A program made the position numbers and the translations under genes. The notes beneath the pieces are model-generated. The model saw only the letters and a program-made list of their open reading frames with translations, ran no database searches and was not told the DNA's origin. A DNA stretch of 64,000 bases from Petrolisthes cinctipes (lineage: Eukaryota; Arthropoda; Malacostraca; Decapoda; Porcellanidae): contig JAWQEG010000622.1 of assembly GCA_033782935.1 (NCBI GenBank), positions 784,001 to 848,000 of the forward strand, written 5' to 3'. Positions 1 to 12,486 of the stretch are shown here, piece after piece (within the stretch, counting starts at the first letter, position 1; every line of letters starts with the position of its first letter).

Positions 1-278
1 CCCGACGCTTCTCTGCCGTCACTTGTCCTAGCTACCTGTAGCCCACCTTCCTACCCAGATTGTGGGGGTCACTTACCTGCTGGCTCGGCTCACGTCAACA
101 CCTTCCTCTCGCACCTCCGAGCCAGACGCCCTCACCAATACACACTCACACACCACGCTAACCCACGCTGCTTGGTTCACCACAACCTTACCTAAGTGTT
201 AACTATCAATAAACTGCCTTGTACTGCACATCGAGTCTTCAGTCATCCTGGGTGATAACGTCCCATATCGTTATAACA
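1..278 (+). mobile_element. LTR fragment (3' end of an LTR retrotransposon), truncated by the window start
   Basis: The stretch has no long ORF. It is C-rich, carries an AATAAA polyadenylation signal at about 208-213, and ends with ...TTATAACA at 278 before a (CA)n tract. A poly(A) signal followed by 60-70 bases and a terminal CA is what the R-U5 part of an LTR looks like. The LTR start lies outside the window and no primer-binding site or coding region follows, so this may be a solo LTR or the outer end of a 3' LTR. A similar AATAAACTG context occurs on the minus strand near 45.6 kb, but the termini differ, so the two are not obviously one family. Confidence 0.4.
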
Positions 279-312
279 CCTCCGCCTCCAACACACACAC
301 ACACACACACAC

Positions 313-1019
313 TTGATTTGAGTTGAATGTTACATAGTTCATATTCAGACACCGTCGTTTTTATGTATTAATTTATGTATTAATGTATTAATTTATGTAT
401 TAATTTTAGTCTTAAATATCATACATTATTTTACTTAGTTAAGGCCCATGTAATTATATTTGATTAGATTTTGGTGTCTGTATTAGCTACAATAGATTAT
501 GAAAAGTAAATTATCATCTATTTTTTCTATACTGTCCCTACTGAGAAATATCAACACATGAAAAAATGTGTATGTGTGTGTGTGTGTGTGTTGGTGGTGG
601 GGGTGTTTAAAGGACTTGATGAGATGAGTCAGGTAAGGATTAAAATACTTCCATTTTCTATACGCGGGCAGAGGGAAGGATTCTCCCGTATATATGCTGT
701 TTTCACATCACTATTTCTAGTCCTATTTGTAATTTCTCGAAAACTTCCACTGAGAACTTTCGATACCTATGCTTTTGAAGAAATTTTAGAAACAAAAACG
801 ATTCACCTACACAAAGTCTAAACCATGAATTTTGGCAAGAAAGTAAGGCATTTTTGTCACTGAAATGCGAGGGGCCGCTATAGTATTGACCCGATCATAG
901 AGACCAGGGTCCATATTCTATGGACCCTGATAGAGACTACTATCCCGTCACATATTTGACAGCCTCAGTTTGGGCAAGGTCCTTCTTAGTACTTATTACT
1001 TAATAGGAAAGGCCTTGAG
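313..1019. other. AT-rich non-coding stretch with a short perfect hairpin
   Basis: No gene is visible; the open frame at 558-821 begins in a (TG)n tract and looks like nothing known. At 358-412 ATTAATTTATGT repeats several times. At 905-929 an 11-bp perfect stem (CAGGGTCCATA and its complement) closes on a 3-base loop, which may be the tip of a foldback element whose arms have decayed. Confidence 0.4.
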
Positions 1020-2384
1020 TTTGGGAGCCAATCGACGTAGATGCGCAGTGGGGTGACAGTTGACGAGCAGACCTGGTATTCTAGATCTTGGGGCAGACAG
1101 GGAGAAGTGGCGGGAAACCCAGGAAACGGGTAGGGGGTAAGGGTAGGATTGGGTAGGTAGGTTAGTAGGTGGGTGGGTGAGTGGGTTGGCTGGATGGTTG
1201 GTTGGTAGGTAGGTAGATAGGGGGGTGAATGGGTAGGTAGGCCGGTGGGTGGGTGAGTGTGTAATTATAAGAGAGAGCGGGCAGGCAGCTAGAGAAACAG
1301 AAAACGGAAGTATCAATGGGGGACTGGAGTAGGGTAGGTGAGCGGTTATAGCCTATAGGTAGGAAGGTGGGGACGGGAACGCAGAAAATGGGAGTATATC
1401 GGGAATGACTGAGATAGAGTGGGCAACGCGGGGGGAAGGGTAGGAGAAGGGAGGGTAAATGGGGTGTGTGGAATACAGAGAACGGCAGTCCCAAGGAGGG
1501 TGACTGAGGTAGAGTGGAGAGTGCGGGTAGCGAGTACAAAGGATGTCGGGCGTGGAGAGAAAGGGATAGGTTGAATACAATGAATACGAATGTTACTGGG
1601 GGACAGGTAGGGAAAATAGAAATGGCGAAGGATATATTAGATACAGTATGACAGGTACACAGGGTGTGACAATGGCAACGTGGGAAATAGAGGTACACAC
1701 AAATAACATAAATAATTGCGGGCCCAGAGGTCCAATAAAATAACAAGAGCGGCACGGAAAAAAATGGGGTCAAAGTAGCACTGGGGGAGGGTTCACAAAG
1801 GAAAAGAATGGGAAGTTAATATAAATGTACTAATACTTAGGTTCCGTTGTGTAGGGGGTCACGTAGCAGCGTTGTGTGGTGGGCTGGTGGTGGCGGCGTG
1901 GGGTTGCTGACGAAGGTGGAGCACGTGGTAGTAGCAAAGATCACGTCCTAGGGTGGTTGACGAAGGTTGGCGTGGTAGGGCGTCCAAGGCACCCCGAGCT
2001 TAGTGTGTAAGAATGTGGGCAGGGGTTGGGGTAGAGGAGAAAAAAAAAAATAGGTGGAGAGAAAGCCGTGGAACGGGAAAAATACAGGGCACACAAGGAG
2101 GGACGAACCACAGGACGGGAACACAGGGTAGAGCGGCTACGGGAGCACGTGGGGCAGGGGGGGGGGAAGTGAACAGGGGTAGCAAGGGGCGCACGTGGGG
2201 CTTGAGAGGACGATAATAATTATTAGTGGAGGACACAAAACTGGGCAAGGAAATGGCTGGGCTGGGAGGGTAGAGAAGGTGTCCAATGTGAGACGAGTGG
2301 ATGGTGACGAGACACAAGGGTAGGGAGACGAAAGGGTGGACGGCGGGAAAGGAAGAGAGGCGAGAAGCACGGGAATTATATTAC
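1020..2384. repeat. Purine/G-rich low-complexity region with GGTN-type minisatellite
   Basis: The plus strand is strongly G+A biased. At about 1144-1256 it is built from short GGTAGGT, GGGTGGGT and GGTTGGTT units. The long minus-strand open frames here translate to Pro/Ser/Leu-rich tracts and are by-products of the bias (stop codons are rare in C+T-rich frames). I see no gene. Confidence 0.5.
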
Positions 2385-2640
2385 GTTAAGGGGGTGCGGG
2401 AATAGGGGGACAGGCTTGGGGGGGTTATGGGGGGTGCGGGGGGTTTTGGGGGGTGCGGGAGTAGGGAGACAGGCTTGGGGGGGGGGTTAGGGGTTGCGGG
2501 AATAGGGGGACAGGCTTGGAGGGGGTGCGGGAATAGGGGGACAGGCTTGGGGGGGGTTGGGGGTGTGTGGGAATAGTGGAACAGGCTTAGGGGGGTAGAA
2601 AGCCTGTCCCCTATTCCCGCACCTGTTGCCAGGTGCAGGG
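2385..2640. repeat. G-run minisatellite with terminal inverted copy (G-quadruplex-prone)
   Basis: A unit of roughly 33-36 bases, made of GCGGGAATAGGGGGACAG followed by a long G run, repeats about five times on the plus strand. At about 2593 it switches orientation: GGGGTAGAAAGCC is followed by the reverse complement of the unit. The same unit and the same switch recur at 16478-16700. Repeated runs of four or more G should fold into G-quadruplexes. Confidence 0.7.
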
Positions 2641-3112
2641 AAATTTCTCTGTTTTAGGGAATTTTGTAGTCGACACAGGGAAATTATATAAAGATGGTTC
2701 AAGAGTAAGCAGGGAAATTTCTACCAGACGAAATACCAAAAAGGGAAATTCTGTTGCTGAAGTTGGGGAAATTTTGTGCATCAGACATGGCACCACTGGC
2801 TGTCACATGTAATTTATGAGTGTCTGGAGGGGGTGGTGGGATGATGATGATCGCAGCTGACATTCGTAATTTAATGTCTTATGAGGCCTCAACTTCTTAG
2901 TGGGCTTCTTTGGTGGTTTAATAGGAGCCATGATGAATACTGTAGACACCCACAACACTGAATTATATCCCGGGAGATTACTTTTTTTTTGTTTTTTTTT
3001 TTTGGGGGGGATACAGTAATTATGGGTAAAATTGGTGATCCCAAAAAGATGCGGGGGAGCGAGCTTTCCGAGGTATAATAGACCTCCGGATTAAGGAACT
3101 TTTACTGTATAT
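2630..3112. mobile_element. Degenerate DNA-transposon/MITE with pogo-like terminal inverted repeat
   Basis: The right end (about 3088-3112) reads, on the minus strand, TACAGTAAAAGTTCCTTAAT, matching a plus-strand copy at 17722. TIRs of this form flanked by TA are typical of pogo/Tigger-like elements. The body (GCCAGGTGCAGGGAAATTT, then a conserved GAGGGGGTGGTGGGA block) is shared with 17.87-18.13 kb. No transposase remains. Confidence 0.5.
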
Positions 3113-3159
3113 GCAAACAAGTGCCATGTTATTATGTGCCTCTAACATCAGTTCCTTCA

Positions 3160-3700
3160 CAGATAATGCACCAAAAATGGAACTAGATGCTGCTATTCCT
3201 CATGCACAAGAAGATGCCAGAGGTGATGCACATGAAACACAAGAGGGTCTGCTCAATGAAGGAATGGGTGAGATATTTTTCTTTGAGGTGTCTGGCAATA
3301 GCTAGATAAATAGATAGACAAAAATTCAAAAATTCCTTAGTAGGACCAGATAACAAACAAATATTCTTGAAAATACCTGATACATAATCTTGAAAATAGT
3401 CTCATTGTTTTCCCCAGGTCTTTTTACCTATATGAGGTAATTTTAACCCATGACGAATATGAAAATCTGATGGAAGAGTTATAGCCTACAGCTATCTATA
3501 TCTATCTATCTAGCCTACATAATTTATTCTATATTTGTGTACAGTACTGTATATACAAACAAGTGTCATCTGATTATATGCCTCTAACATCAATTCCTTC
3601 ACAGATAATACACCAGAAGTGCTACTTGATGCTACAGTCCAGCCAGCACAAGAAGATACCACAGATGCACATCATATTTTCTCAACTGCTGTATGCTGAT
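3160..3700 (+). pseudogene. Two exon-like paralogous segments (acidic, host- or transposon-derived)
   Basis: Two segments begin after the same intron-like acceptor (CCTTCACAG, about 3164 and 3604) and encode related acidic peptides rich in Asp, Ala, Glu and His. The first ends at GAAGGAATG followed by GTGAG, a plausible 5' splice site near 3267. A third related piece, AGAGGGTCTGCT, lies near 17506. They may be duplicated internal exons of an unrecognised gene or transposase. The second copy reaches stops soon after its start. No domain can be named. Confidence 0.25.
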
Positions 3701-3911
3701 CGTGCTGTGTTTGTATTCCCAGACATAATGAGATGAAAAGTGTTAATTAAGTTCGCCTTTAACTCTCAGAAAGTTGAGCTCGTTAATCTGAAAAGTGGTA
3801 ATGCAATACAGTACGGTACTTTCTGAAAAAGCGAATGAACTGAAAAATAATGATACAAAGCTTAGAAATGCTTATGTAAAATGACAAAATAAAGTACCAA
3901 AATAAGCGACG

Positions 3912-4063
3912 ACTTTCCTATAATGAAAGAAAACTTCCAGGAAAAATTAACGAAAGTAGAACATGAAGTTAAAAAATTAAAGAAAATTAACACTCACCTC
4001 CAAGATTTAGTCACAAAATATGAACTGCCGAAAAACCCGTGCAAGAAAATGAAAAAAAAATAA
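3912..4063 (+). pseudogene. Short frame encoding a lysine/leucine coiled coil (possible terminal exon)
   Basis: An open frame of about 50 codons, too short and start-less for routine calling, encodes a heptad-like K/E/L helix ending in a basic tail (...KKMKKK, stop at about 4061). Coiled coils of this type follow the DNA-binding domain in THAP/P-element-like proteins, but no zinc-binding domain is visible here, so the assignment is only a possibility. Confidence 0.25.
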
Positions 4064-4140
4064 GATATTAGTAATTCCCCTACAGTATAAAATAATGTCT
4101 CTGTGATACACATAATGTAGTTTCATTGTGCTGTAGGCAG

Positions 4141-4500
4141 TCGCCTCTTGTGATAGAAATTAAATTTGTTTTTACAATTTCCAAAGTGATTATACACGTG
4201 GACTGACTGTGATACTACAGTATTATGTAAATTGTAATAACAATATAGTTTTGCTTTATATATATAACATAATGTTTTATAATTGTATCGTGATAAAAAT
4301 TAAGTTTATTTTTACAATTTCCAAACCTGTGCAATTCCACAGTGATTATATTCATGGACTGACTGTGATACTACAGTATTATGTAAATTCTAAGAGCAAT
4401 ATAGTTTTGCTTTATATATATAACATAATGATCTATATATTGTGATAAAATTAACATTAGTTTCTAGTTTTTCTAGAAAATATGCAATTCCACTGTGATT
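4141..4500. repeat. 157-bp tandem repeat, about 2.3 copies
   Basis: GGACTGACTGTGATACTACA occurs at 4200 and again at 4357, giving a 157-bp period; the flanking GTGATAAAAATTAA and TGCAATTCCAC blocks repeat at the same spacing with a partial third copy near 4440-4500. The region is AT-rich and non-coding. Confidence 0.75.
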
Positions 4501-4780
4501 ATTCTATTTCAACAACTGATGTCGAGTTGTACAATTGCCGTTATATCAGTATGTTTCTTATCTTTTAAACCTACCAAGGTGCAGCTACCGAGAAACTCAT
4601 TATTTCGATTAATATGAGCTGATATAATCTTTATGCCTCATATTTTAACTAGCGAGCGGGCAAGGTTTGTGCACCAGTTAGCAACAGAGCCTCCCGTGAC
4701 GTCACGGATATTTACGACGTCATCACTATGACGTTTCACTGGACTATCCTTTATAGTCTATTATCCTTGGTGTTTACTGT

Positions 4781-5044
4781 CTCACCCATGGAGGTAGTAT
4801 AGGTGGAGGCGCCAGTAGGACCTGATTTGTGAAGCCACCAATCTGTCATTTCCGGCGCCTTCAAGATGGCGCATACCTTTGTATGTCAGGTCAGAAGTCA
4901 GGTCAGAAGTCCACTTTTACTGAAACATATCTTGGTGTTCGCCATATTGAAGGCGCCGAAAATGACAGTTCGGCGGCTTCACTTTACTCCCCTGGATTAG
5001 TGAGCCATGGCGACTCCACCTATACTACCTCCATGGTCTCACCA
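4781..5044. mobile_element. Foldback element with arms of about 100 bp
   Basis: CCATGGAGGTAGTATAGGTGG at the left returns as its reverse complement at the right end (about 5013-5036). The inner parts GAAGCCACC...GGCGCCTTCAA (4831-4866) and TTGAAGGCGCC...GGCGGCTTC (4948-4981) also pair. The loop holds a small direct duplication (GTCAGGTCAGAAGTC). The apparent ORF at 4829-5146 is a by-product. Confidence 0.65.
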
Positions 5045-5051
5045 GACATGC

Positions 5052-5079
5052 AGATATCTCTCTCTCTCTCTCTCTCTCA
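5052..5079. repeat. (CT)n microsatellite
   Basis: Uninterrupted TC dinucleotides beside the foldback element. Confidence 0.95.
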
Positions 5080-5084
5080 GGCCG

Positions 5085-5623
5085 CATTGATTGTTGAAGG
5101 GATTAAAAGTAGACTGGACAGCTGCAGGTTTAACATGGGAGTGTGAATGTGCACTCAACTATGCCGCATGACCCAGCCGCACACACTTGTGTTTTCGTGT
5201 GTGTGCTTATGTTTGTGACGTGTTCACTAGCCACCATACGTCATATTGCATCCAACTCCCCAAGGGGCCGTTACTTGAAATTCTCTACACCTCATCTTCT
5301 CCTTTTCACCACCTTTCCCTTCCTTCCTTTTTGTTTTTCCTCTCTCTCTCTCTCTGATGATAGAAATGATTGGTAGATTGATACAGATGAAGGAAAAGAA
5401 GGAAAAAGGAAACAAGAATGAGGGAAGAGAGATGAAAGGAGTGATACCAGTATAAAAGAGGAGAGAGAGATTTAAAGAAGTGGCGACGGGTAAGAGAGGG
5501 ATAGAAAAAGGGAAGGGAGGAGGGAATGAAGGAAGAAACATTCCCTTAATAATTAATAAATTCTCCTTCCGTCTCTCTCTCTCTCTGAACATCTACCCTG
5601 TTCCTCCATTCGATCATTAATAA

Positions 5624-5672
<49 letters not shown>

Positions 5673-5805
5673 AATTGCTTCTCAGGTCACGGAGTTTGAC
5701 AGATACAGGCGCGACGTTGTCACACACAAGGCCCATATATATATGGGCCTTGGTCACACATACACTTATTATAGGCGCCGAGAGAGTGGAAAGGGAATTA
5801 TGGGG
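5085..5805. repeat. Dispersed repeat with internal (GA)n, copy A
   Basis: The segment from about 5215 (CCCCAAGGGGCCGTTACTTG) through CATTCCCTTAATAATTAATA and the (GA)n at 5625-5670 to GGAAAGGGAATTATGG matches 9225-9725 in the same order and orientation, with moderate divergence. Both copies enclose a polypurine tract and a (GA)n block. No coding potential is recognisable. The ORFs here are polypurine artefacts. Confidence 0.7.
5727..5752. repeat. Perfect 26-bp palindrome
   Basis: CAAGGCCCATATA is followed at once by its exact reverse complement, with no loop. It sits at the place where repeat copy B (near 9.67 kb) has unrelated sequence, so it may be a palindromic insertion. Confidence 0.85.
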
Positions 5806-5849
5806 TAATATCAGGACGGGGAAAAGAAGATAAGGAGACGTGGTGCTGG

Positions 5850-7836
5850 AATGAGGAAGTACAAGATAGTATATCCAGGAAGAAGCAGGCAAAAAGGAAA
5901 TGGGATGGACAAATGGATGAAGGAAGCCGTCAGGAGTACAAGGAAATGCGAAACATAGCGCAAAAAAAAAGAAAAAAAAAAAGGTAGCTTAGGCCAAGGA
6001 AAAGGCACCCGAGAAGCTGTGCGAGAAGTTGAATAGTAGAAGAGGGGAAAAAGACCTTTACCGGTTGGCCAGGCAGAGAGATAAAGCTGGACGGGATGTA
6101 CAGGAAGATAGAATGATAAAGGATGCAAATGGAAATGTATTGACAAGTCAAGAGAGTATATTAAATAATTATTGATGCTTGTTTGTTCACATATCTCACT
6201 GGAAAAAAAAAATATATACAGAATTAAATAGGAGGTGGAAAGAGTATTTTGAAGAGCTGATGAACATAGAAAATACAAGGGAGAGTGGGTTAGAAGACTT
6301 GGATGTAACAAATGAGGAAGTGCAAGATATCAATAGGGAGGAAGTGAGGAAGGCCATGAAGAAGATAAAGACTGGTAAGGCTGTAGGTCTAGAAGCATGG
6401 AGGAGTTTAGGAGAGATGGCAGTGGAGTGGTTTACTAGAAGATTTAACAAAATTCTTGAGGGCGCGAGACTGCCTGAGGAGTGGAGAAAAAGTGTTCTGA
6501 AACAAATTTTTTAAGAACAAGGGCGAATTGCAAAGCTGTGGCAATTATAGAGGTATAAAGTTGATTATCCATGCAATGAAGATATGGGAACGAATGGTGG
6601 AAGTTAGGCTGAGAAGTGAAGTAAGGATATGTGAAGAGAAATTTGGCTTCATACCGGGGAGAAGCACTAACGATGCAGTATTTGCCTTAAAAATGGTGAA
6701 CGAGAAGTACTGTATAGAGAAGGTCAGAAGAGGCTGCACTGTGTGTTTGTAGACTTGAAGAAAGCCTATGACAGAGTGCCGAGAGAAGAATTATTGTGGT
6801 ATTGTATAAGAATTATGTGAAGGTGGCTAAAGACATGTACGACGACAGTGAAACAGCAATGAGATGTGCAGCAGGAATGACTGAGAGGTTCAGGGTGGAG
6901 GTGGGGTTACACCAGGGATCGATTCTGAGCCTTTTCTTGTTTGCAATGGAGATTGACTGATGAGGTTAGACCGGAGTCTCCGTGGACAATGATGTTTGCG
7001 GACGACATTGTGTTATGTTGTGAGAGCCGGGAGGAAGTCGAAGCGGAACTGGAGAGATGGAGATATGCACTGGAGACAAGAGGATTGAAAGTAAGCAGAG
7101 GCAAGACGGAGTATCTGGCTGTAAATATAAGGAATGGGGAGAAACGGTGAAGTTGCAAGGTGTTGAAATGGCGAGGGTCAATGAGTTCAAGTATTTAGGG
7201 TCAACTGTACAAAGTCATGGAGAGTGTGGTAAAGAGTGTACAGGCTGGTTGGAATGGGAGGAGAAAGGTGACAGGAGTGGTATGTGACAGAAGGATTTCT
7301 ACACGGATGAAAGAGAAGGTTTATAAGACGGTGGTCAGGCCAGCCATGTTGTATGGTATGGAGACAGTACCATTGACAAAAAGAATAAAAGCTTAGTTAG
7401 AAGTGGCAGAACTGAAGAAGTTGCGTTTTTCACTGGGAGTAACGAGGTTGGACAAAATTAGAAATGAATACATTAGAGGGACAGCGCATGTACAAAGGTT
7501 TCGGGATAGTGTTAGATAGGCAAGACTGAGTTGGTTTGGGCATGTGCTAAGAAGGGATGAAGAATATGTGGGAAGGAGGATGCTAGAAATGGATCTATCA
7601 GGCAGGAGGAAGAGAGCAAGACCAAAAAGAACATTTATGGAGGCAGTGAAGGACATGCGGATGGTGGGGGTAGCAGAAGAAGATGCCTTGATGATGGAGA
7701 CAGGTGATCCGCTGTGGCATGGGAATAGACGAAGGAAGAAGAAAAGGAGTAAAGTGTGTGAAAAGCTGATAATTAATCCTTCCGTGCCCACGATCCCATT
7801 TAGCGAGTTGGAGCTGTCCTTAAGATCCATGGTGTG
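5850..7836 (+). mobile_element. RTE-like non-LTR retrotransposon relic (reverse transcriptase), arm 1 copy
   Basis: Successive frames encode the linker and reverse transcriptase of an RTE-type element. In order: a basic linker, the finger region (GKAVGLEAW), CGNYRGIKLI, the GFIPGRST block, VDLKKAYDRVP, GLHQGSILS, the catalytic FADDIVL at about 6990-7010, LKVSRGKTEYL, and the C-terminal WFGHVLRRDEE segment ending at 7836. The frame is broken several times (near 6515-6528, 6750, 6800-6815, 7150), so the copy is dead. Compared with the arm 2 copy it has lost about 20 bases near 6809. No endonuclease domain is visible upstream. Confidence 0.85.
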
Positions 7837-8224
7837 AAAAGAGGCTTAAGGAAACTCACAAAAAGTCGATATATCTCCGTCTACGTTAAACTGCTTAGCT
7901 TCTTTGGGTGCTCGCACAGCTGCTCTCATTTGTGCACGTGTATTTGTGCCCATGTATTTTTGCTTTAGTATATGACTGTGTGCTGCTGGTTAGTAAATAC
8001 GTACAAGTATGTTTTTATGAATCTCCATTAGTGTATGTCTCTCTGTGTGTGCTGCTGAATATGTTTAGGAGTGATTACATTTATTTTAGTGTGGTTGTCT
8101 TACATCCTGCGTCACATTGTGTATCACTTGAACATTTTCATTGTGAGGTATAATTATATATTGTACCGGTACGTAAATTAATGTGTACTGTATGTGAAAG
8201 TTTGTTGGTGTGTATTTGTGATAT
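7837..8224 (+). other. Non-coding arm 1 stretch containing the DIRS empty site
   Basis: No gene is recognised; the 81-residue frame at 7908-8153 is rich in Cys, Val and Tyr and conserved in arm 2 only because the DNA is duplicated. The junction 7870/7871 (GTCGAT then ATATCTCC) is the unoccupied counterpart of the DIRS insertion in arm 2. Confidence 0.6.
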
Positions 8225-9224
<1,000 letters not shown>

Positions 9225-9564
9225 ACTACGCCAACGCCCCAAGGGGCCATTACTTGAAACACTCTCTACACCTCATCCTCTCCTTTTCACCACCTTACCC
9301 TTCCCTACTATTTTCTTTCTCTCTAATGGTAGAAACGCGTGGTAGATTGAAACAGATCAGAAAGGAAAGGAAAGAAAACGGGAACAAGAATGAGGAAAAA
9401 AAAAGAAAGATGAAAGGCGTGGTATAAGAAAGGAGAGAGAGGTTTAATGAAGTAGCGATGGGTAGGAGAGGGAGAGAAAGAGGAAAGTTAGTAGGGAATG
9501 AACGAAGAAACATTCCCTTAATAATTAATAAATTCTCTTCCTCTCTCTCTGTACAGTATTTAAA

Positions 9565-9627
<63 letters not shown>

Positions 9628-9725
9628 CGGGCAGAGGGTAGTCAAAGGTCACTACGTTTGACAGATCCCAGGTGCGACGATGTCACATCTACATTTAGGG
9701 GCCGAGAGGTTGGAAAGGGAATTAT
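9225..9725 (+). repeat. Dispersed repeat with internal (GA)n, copy B
   Basis: Same order of blocks as 5215-5800: CCCCAAGGGGCCATTACTTG, a polypurine tract, CATTCCCTTAATAATTAATA, (GA)n at 9567-9624, then GGAAAGGGAATTATGG. The reverse-complement copy in arm 2 is at about 53220-53720. Confidence 0.7.
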
Positions 9726-10063
9726 GGCCGCGACTGTACCTCCAGCAGAACAACAAACTAACGTCACGACACAAATGGTTTCACACTTTTTCTGACAGAT
9801 GGGTTCACGGTCGAGATAGCCATGGAACGCTGACCACTGAATCACTAAATAATGTAAAAATAAGGAGATGATACCTAAAGTGCTGCCCACTCTTCTAGTC
9901 TCGATGTATACAGTCATATGCACCTCTTTTATCCACTTACACAGTCATAATCATTGGTTAGGTGAGACGAAGGTGGGCTCGTGGTGGGGAGAATGACCAT
10001 TTCCTCAGGGATTGCAGGCAGGTGTGATGACTCCGCCTTCTGAACCTATGACTCACTTGGCCA

Positions 10064-10068
<5 letters not shown>

Positions 10069-10124
<56 letters not shown>
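10069..10124. repeat. (CT)n microsatellite
   Basis: Uninterrupted CT repeat about 300 bp upstream of the peptide-gene promoter; the arm 2 partner is (GA)n at 52796-52861. Confidence 0.95.
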
Positions 10125-10126
<2 letters not shown>

Positions 10127-10431
10127 ATATAATGCTAACTACATAGGTAATATTGAACATAGTCATCATAAATAAAAACGTATTTTCATGGAAGTATTCG
10201 CCTTAACTCTTCATCATTTATTATTCTACCCGATTCATCACAACACTTTGGCACGAGTTTGATTGTCGATGTTATATATGCTTATACTGGGTGGTGAATT
10301 AGTAGCGTCCTTATGTCGCCTGAATGGGATATGTGGTTTACGGTGAAATGTATTTTTACCATTTCTCGTCCTTACAATCATATCTGTTTGTTCAATTTCA
10401 TCCCCACCCCTTCTCTCACCTGTCAGTGGAC

Positions 10432-10468
10432 AATAAAATCCGGGGAGATCTCTGAAGTGTCATTCAGT
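10432..10468 (+). promoter_or_regulatory. Arthropod-type core promoter (TATA plus TCAGT initiator) of the peptide gene
   Basis: AATAAAA at 10432-10438 lies 28-34 bases upstream of the A of TCAGT at 10464-10468, the spacing expected for a TATA box and an arthropod initiator. The predicted start is 10466, giving a 5' UTR of about 223 bases before the ATG at 10689. The arm 2 copy (minus strand, 52453-52489) keeps the initiator and has AATAAAAG, one base closer to the TATA consensus. Confidence 0.5.
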
Positions 10469-10895
10469 GCTGAGCTGACCATCATACAAGTAGGTGGTCA
10501 CTACCACTCTCCTTGGCTCATTCTCGAATCCCAACACACTCGCCTCCCTGCAAACTTAAAATACGAACGAGAGAAGCACTGATTTAGAGCGAATAACGCC
10601 GAATATACTGAAAAATAAAGTAGTGGAGATAGTACTGAAAGAACGTACTAAAGTTGGAAGAAAAGTGAGAGGTGGTGAGTGTGTGAGGATGGCTGGCATG
10701 AGGAAGATGCTGATTGTTTGCCTGTGTTTGTTGGTGTCCTACAGAAGTGTAATGGTATCCGGGCATCCTGTAGGCACTCGAGAGGATATCTCCAGTTACG
10801 CTCTGCACCTCCTCCAATTCAGAGACCAGACATACCTCTCCTCTGAACAACTCCAGCCCTTTCTCCAGCCTATGCAACAGGAAGCGTACAAAAAG
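10466..10895 (+). CDS. Secreted peptide precursor, exon 1 (5' UTR, signal peptide and propeptide)
   Basis: From the ATG at 10689 (a second in-frame ATG at 10698) the exon encodes 69 residues: a short basic start, a hydrophobic core (MLIVCLCLLVSYRSVMVSG) typical of a signal peptide, then a soluble segment without cysteines ending in a Lys-Lys pair. The frame meets a splice donor, AAAAAG then GTAATT, at 10896, in phase 0. I do not recognise the family. A signal peptide, no mature cysteines and dibasic sites resemble a neuropeptide or peptide-hormone precursor, which is inference. The arm 2 copy differs at two residues. The short ORF at 10313-10582 overlaps the promoter and is not counted as a gene. 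Confidence 0.55.
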
Positions 10896-10950
10896 GTAAT
10901 TTCACACATATAATAGTAAATAATATAAAAACTCAAATTTTTGTCAACAG

Positions 10951-10995
10951 AGAATGCTGATCTTGAAGCTATCAAGGCATTTAAGGAAAAGAATA
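10951..10995 (+). CDS. Possible 45-nt cassette exon of the peptide gene
   Basis: TTTTGTCAACAG is a fair acceptor and GTAAAG a possible donor. The 45 bases between are phase 0 on both sides, so exon 1 and the last exon join in frame with or without it. It would add a basic stretch after the Lys-Lys pair. The alternative reading frame in the same DNA does not rejoin the last exon. Confidence 0.2.
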
Positions 10996-11050
10996 GTAAA
11001 GATAGGTCAACGTATTCTTTTATTACTTGGCTTAAATTTTCCGAGCATGC

Positions 11051-11705
<655 letters not shown>

Positions 11706-11939
11706 TGTGTAACATATATATGGGTGAGTATAACTTGAAATAAATTATAACAAAGAGAAGACTGGAAAGAATATATGGAGATGCCTTCATGAATGTATGA
11801 GTGGAGCACCTATACATTTATCTAGAATAATGTTATTCTAGATCTTGGATGAGTGGTGTTTTTGGCCTGTGGCGAGACCTGACTCACGTCACATGCAGCA
11901 AAGGAGGGCTGCATTAATTTTCATCACAGCCGAAAAAGA

Positions 11940-12486
11940 GGATGAAGACATCTCCAGTGTTGAGTATAGATACGTTTGATGAGGCGTGTATCCGTCGGGT
12001 GATTACGTCCTTTTATGAGAGGGGAAATTCCGACCCTAGAGAACATTTTGGAGAAAGTAAATGAGGCGCCCTTTAGTTTTAAAAGACAAAAGTCATCCCT
12101 CCATAGACTTATGAAGAAACTGGGCTTCCGTTTTAAGAAGACCGACAAAGGACGACACCAGGCCGATAAGCTTACAGTTTATCGGCCTGCTGGGGACGAC
12201 ATATCCTTATGGAGAGAGACGATATTGTTTTGACTCGGTGCACATTTTACGAAAAATTAAGGAAAATGGAGACTTGAGTAACCCAAGACCCGAGATATAC
12301 ATGGATGAAACTTGGGTAAATCAAAATGAGTGTGTTAATAAATGTTGGACCACTGTTGAGGGGAAGTTGGGTCCCAAGGTGATAAGTGGCAGAGCAGAAA
12401 GATTTATAATTGTACACGTCACGCTGGTGGCAGGGATGGGTTCGTGCCCATTTTTAGCGTCATATGTCATATATAATAATCATTAG
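11940..12486 (+). pseudogene. Relic IS630/Tc1-type DDE transposase, arm 1 copy
   Basis: Fragments in three frames read in order as an arthropod IS630/Tc1-like transposase: an N-terminal helix-turn-helix segment (DTFDEACIRRVITSFY, about 11968-12016), then the frame at 12015-12233 (IPTLENILEKV ... LMKKLGFRFKK), then 12238-12486 with YMDETWVNQN, holding the first catalytic Asp. The second and third catalytic residues are missing. At least two frameshifts and a stop near 12231 make it non-functional. The reverse-complement copy is at 49166-49715. Confidence 0.7.

Noticed and set aside
1162..1773. 203-codon minus-strand ORF
   Set aside because: Pro/Leu/Ser/Tyr-rich translation of a purine-biased repeat; no domain, and overlapping frames are similarly open.
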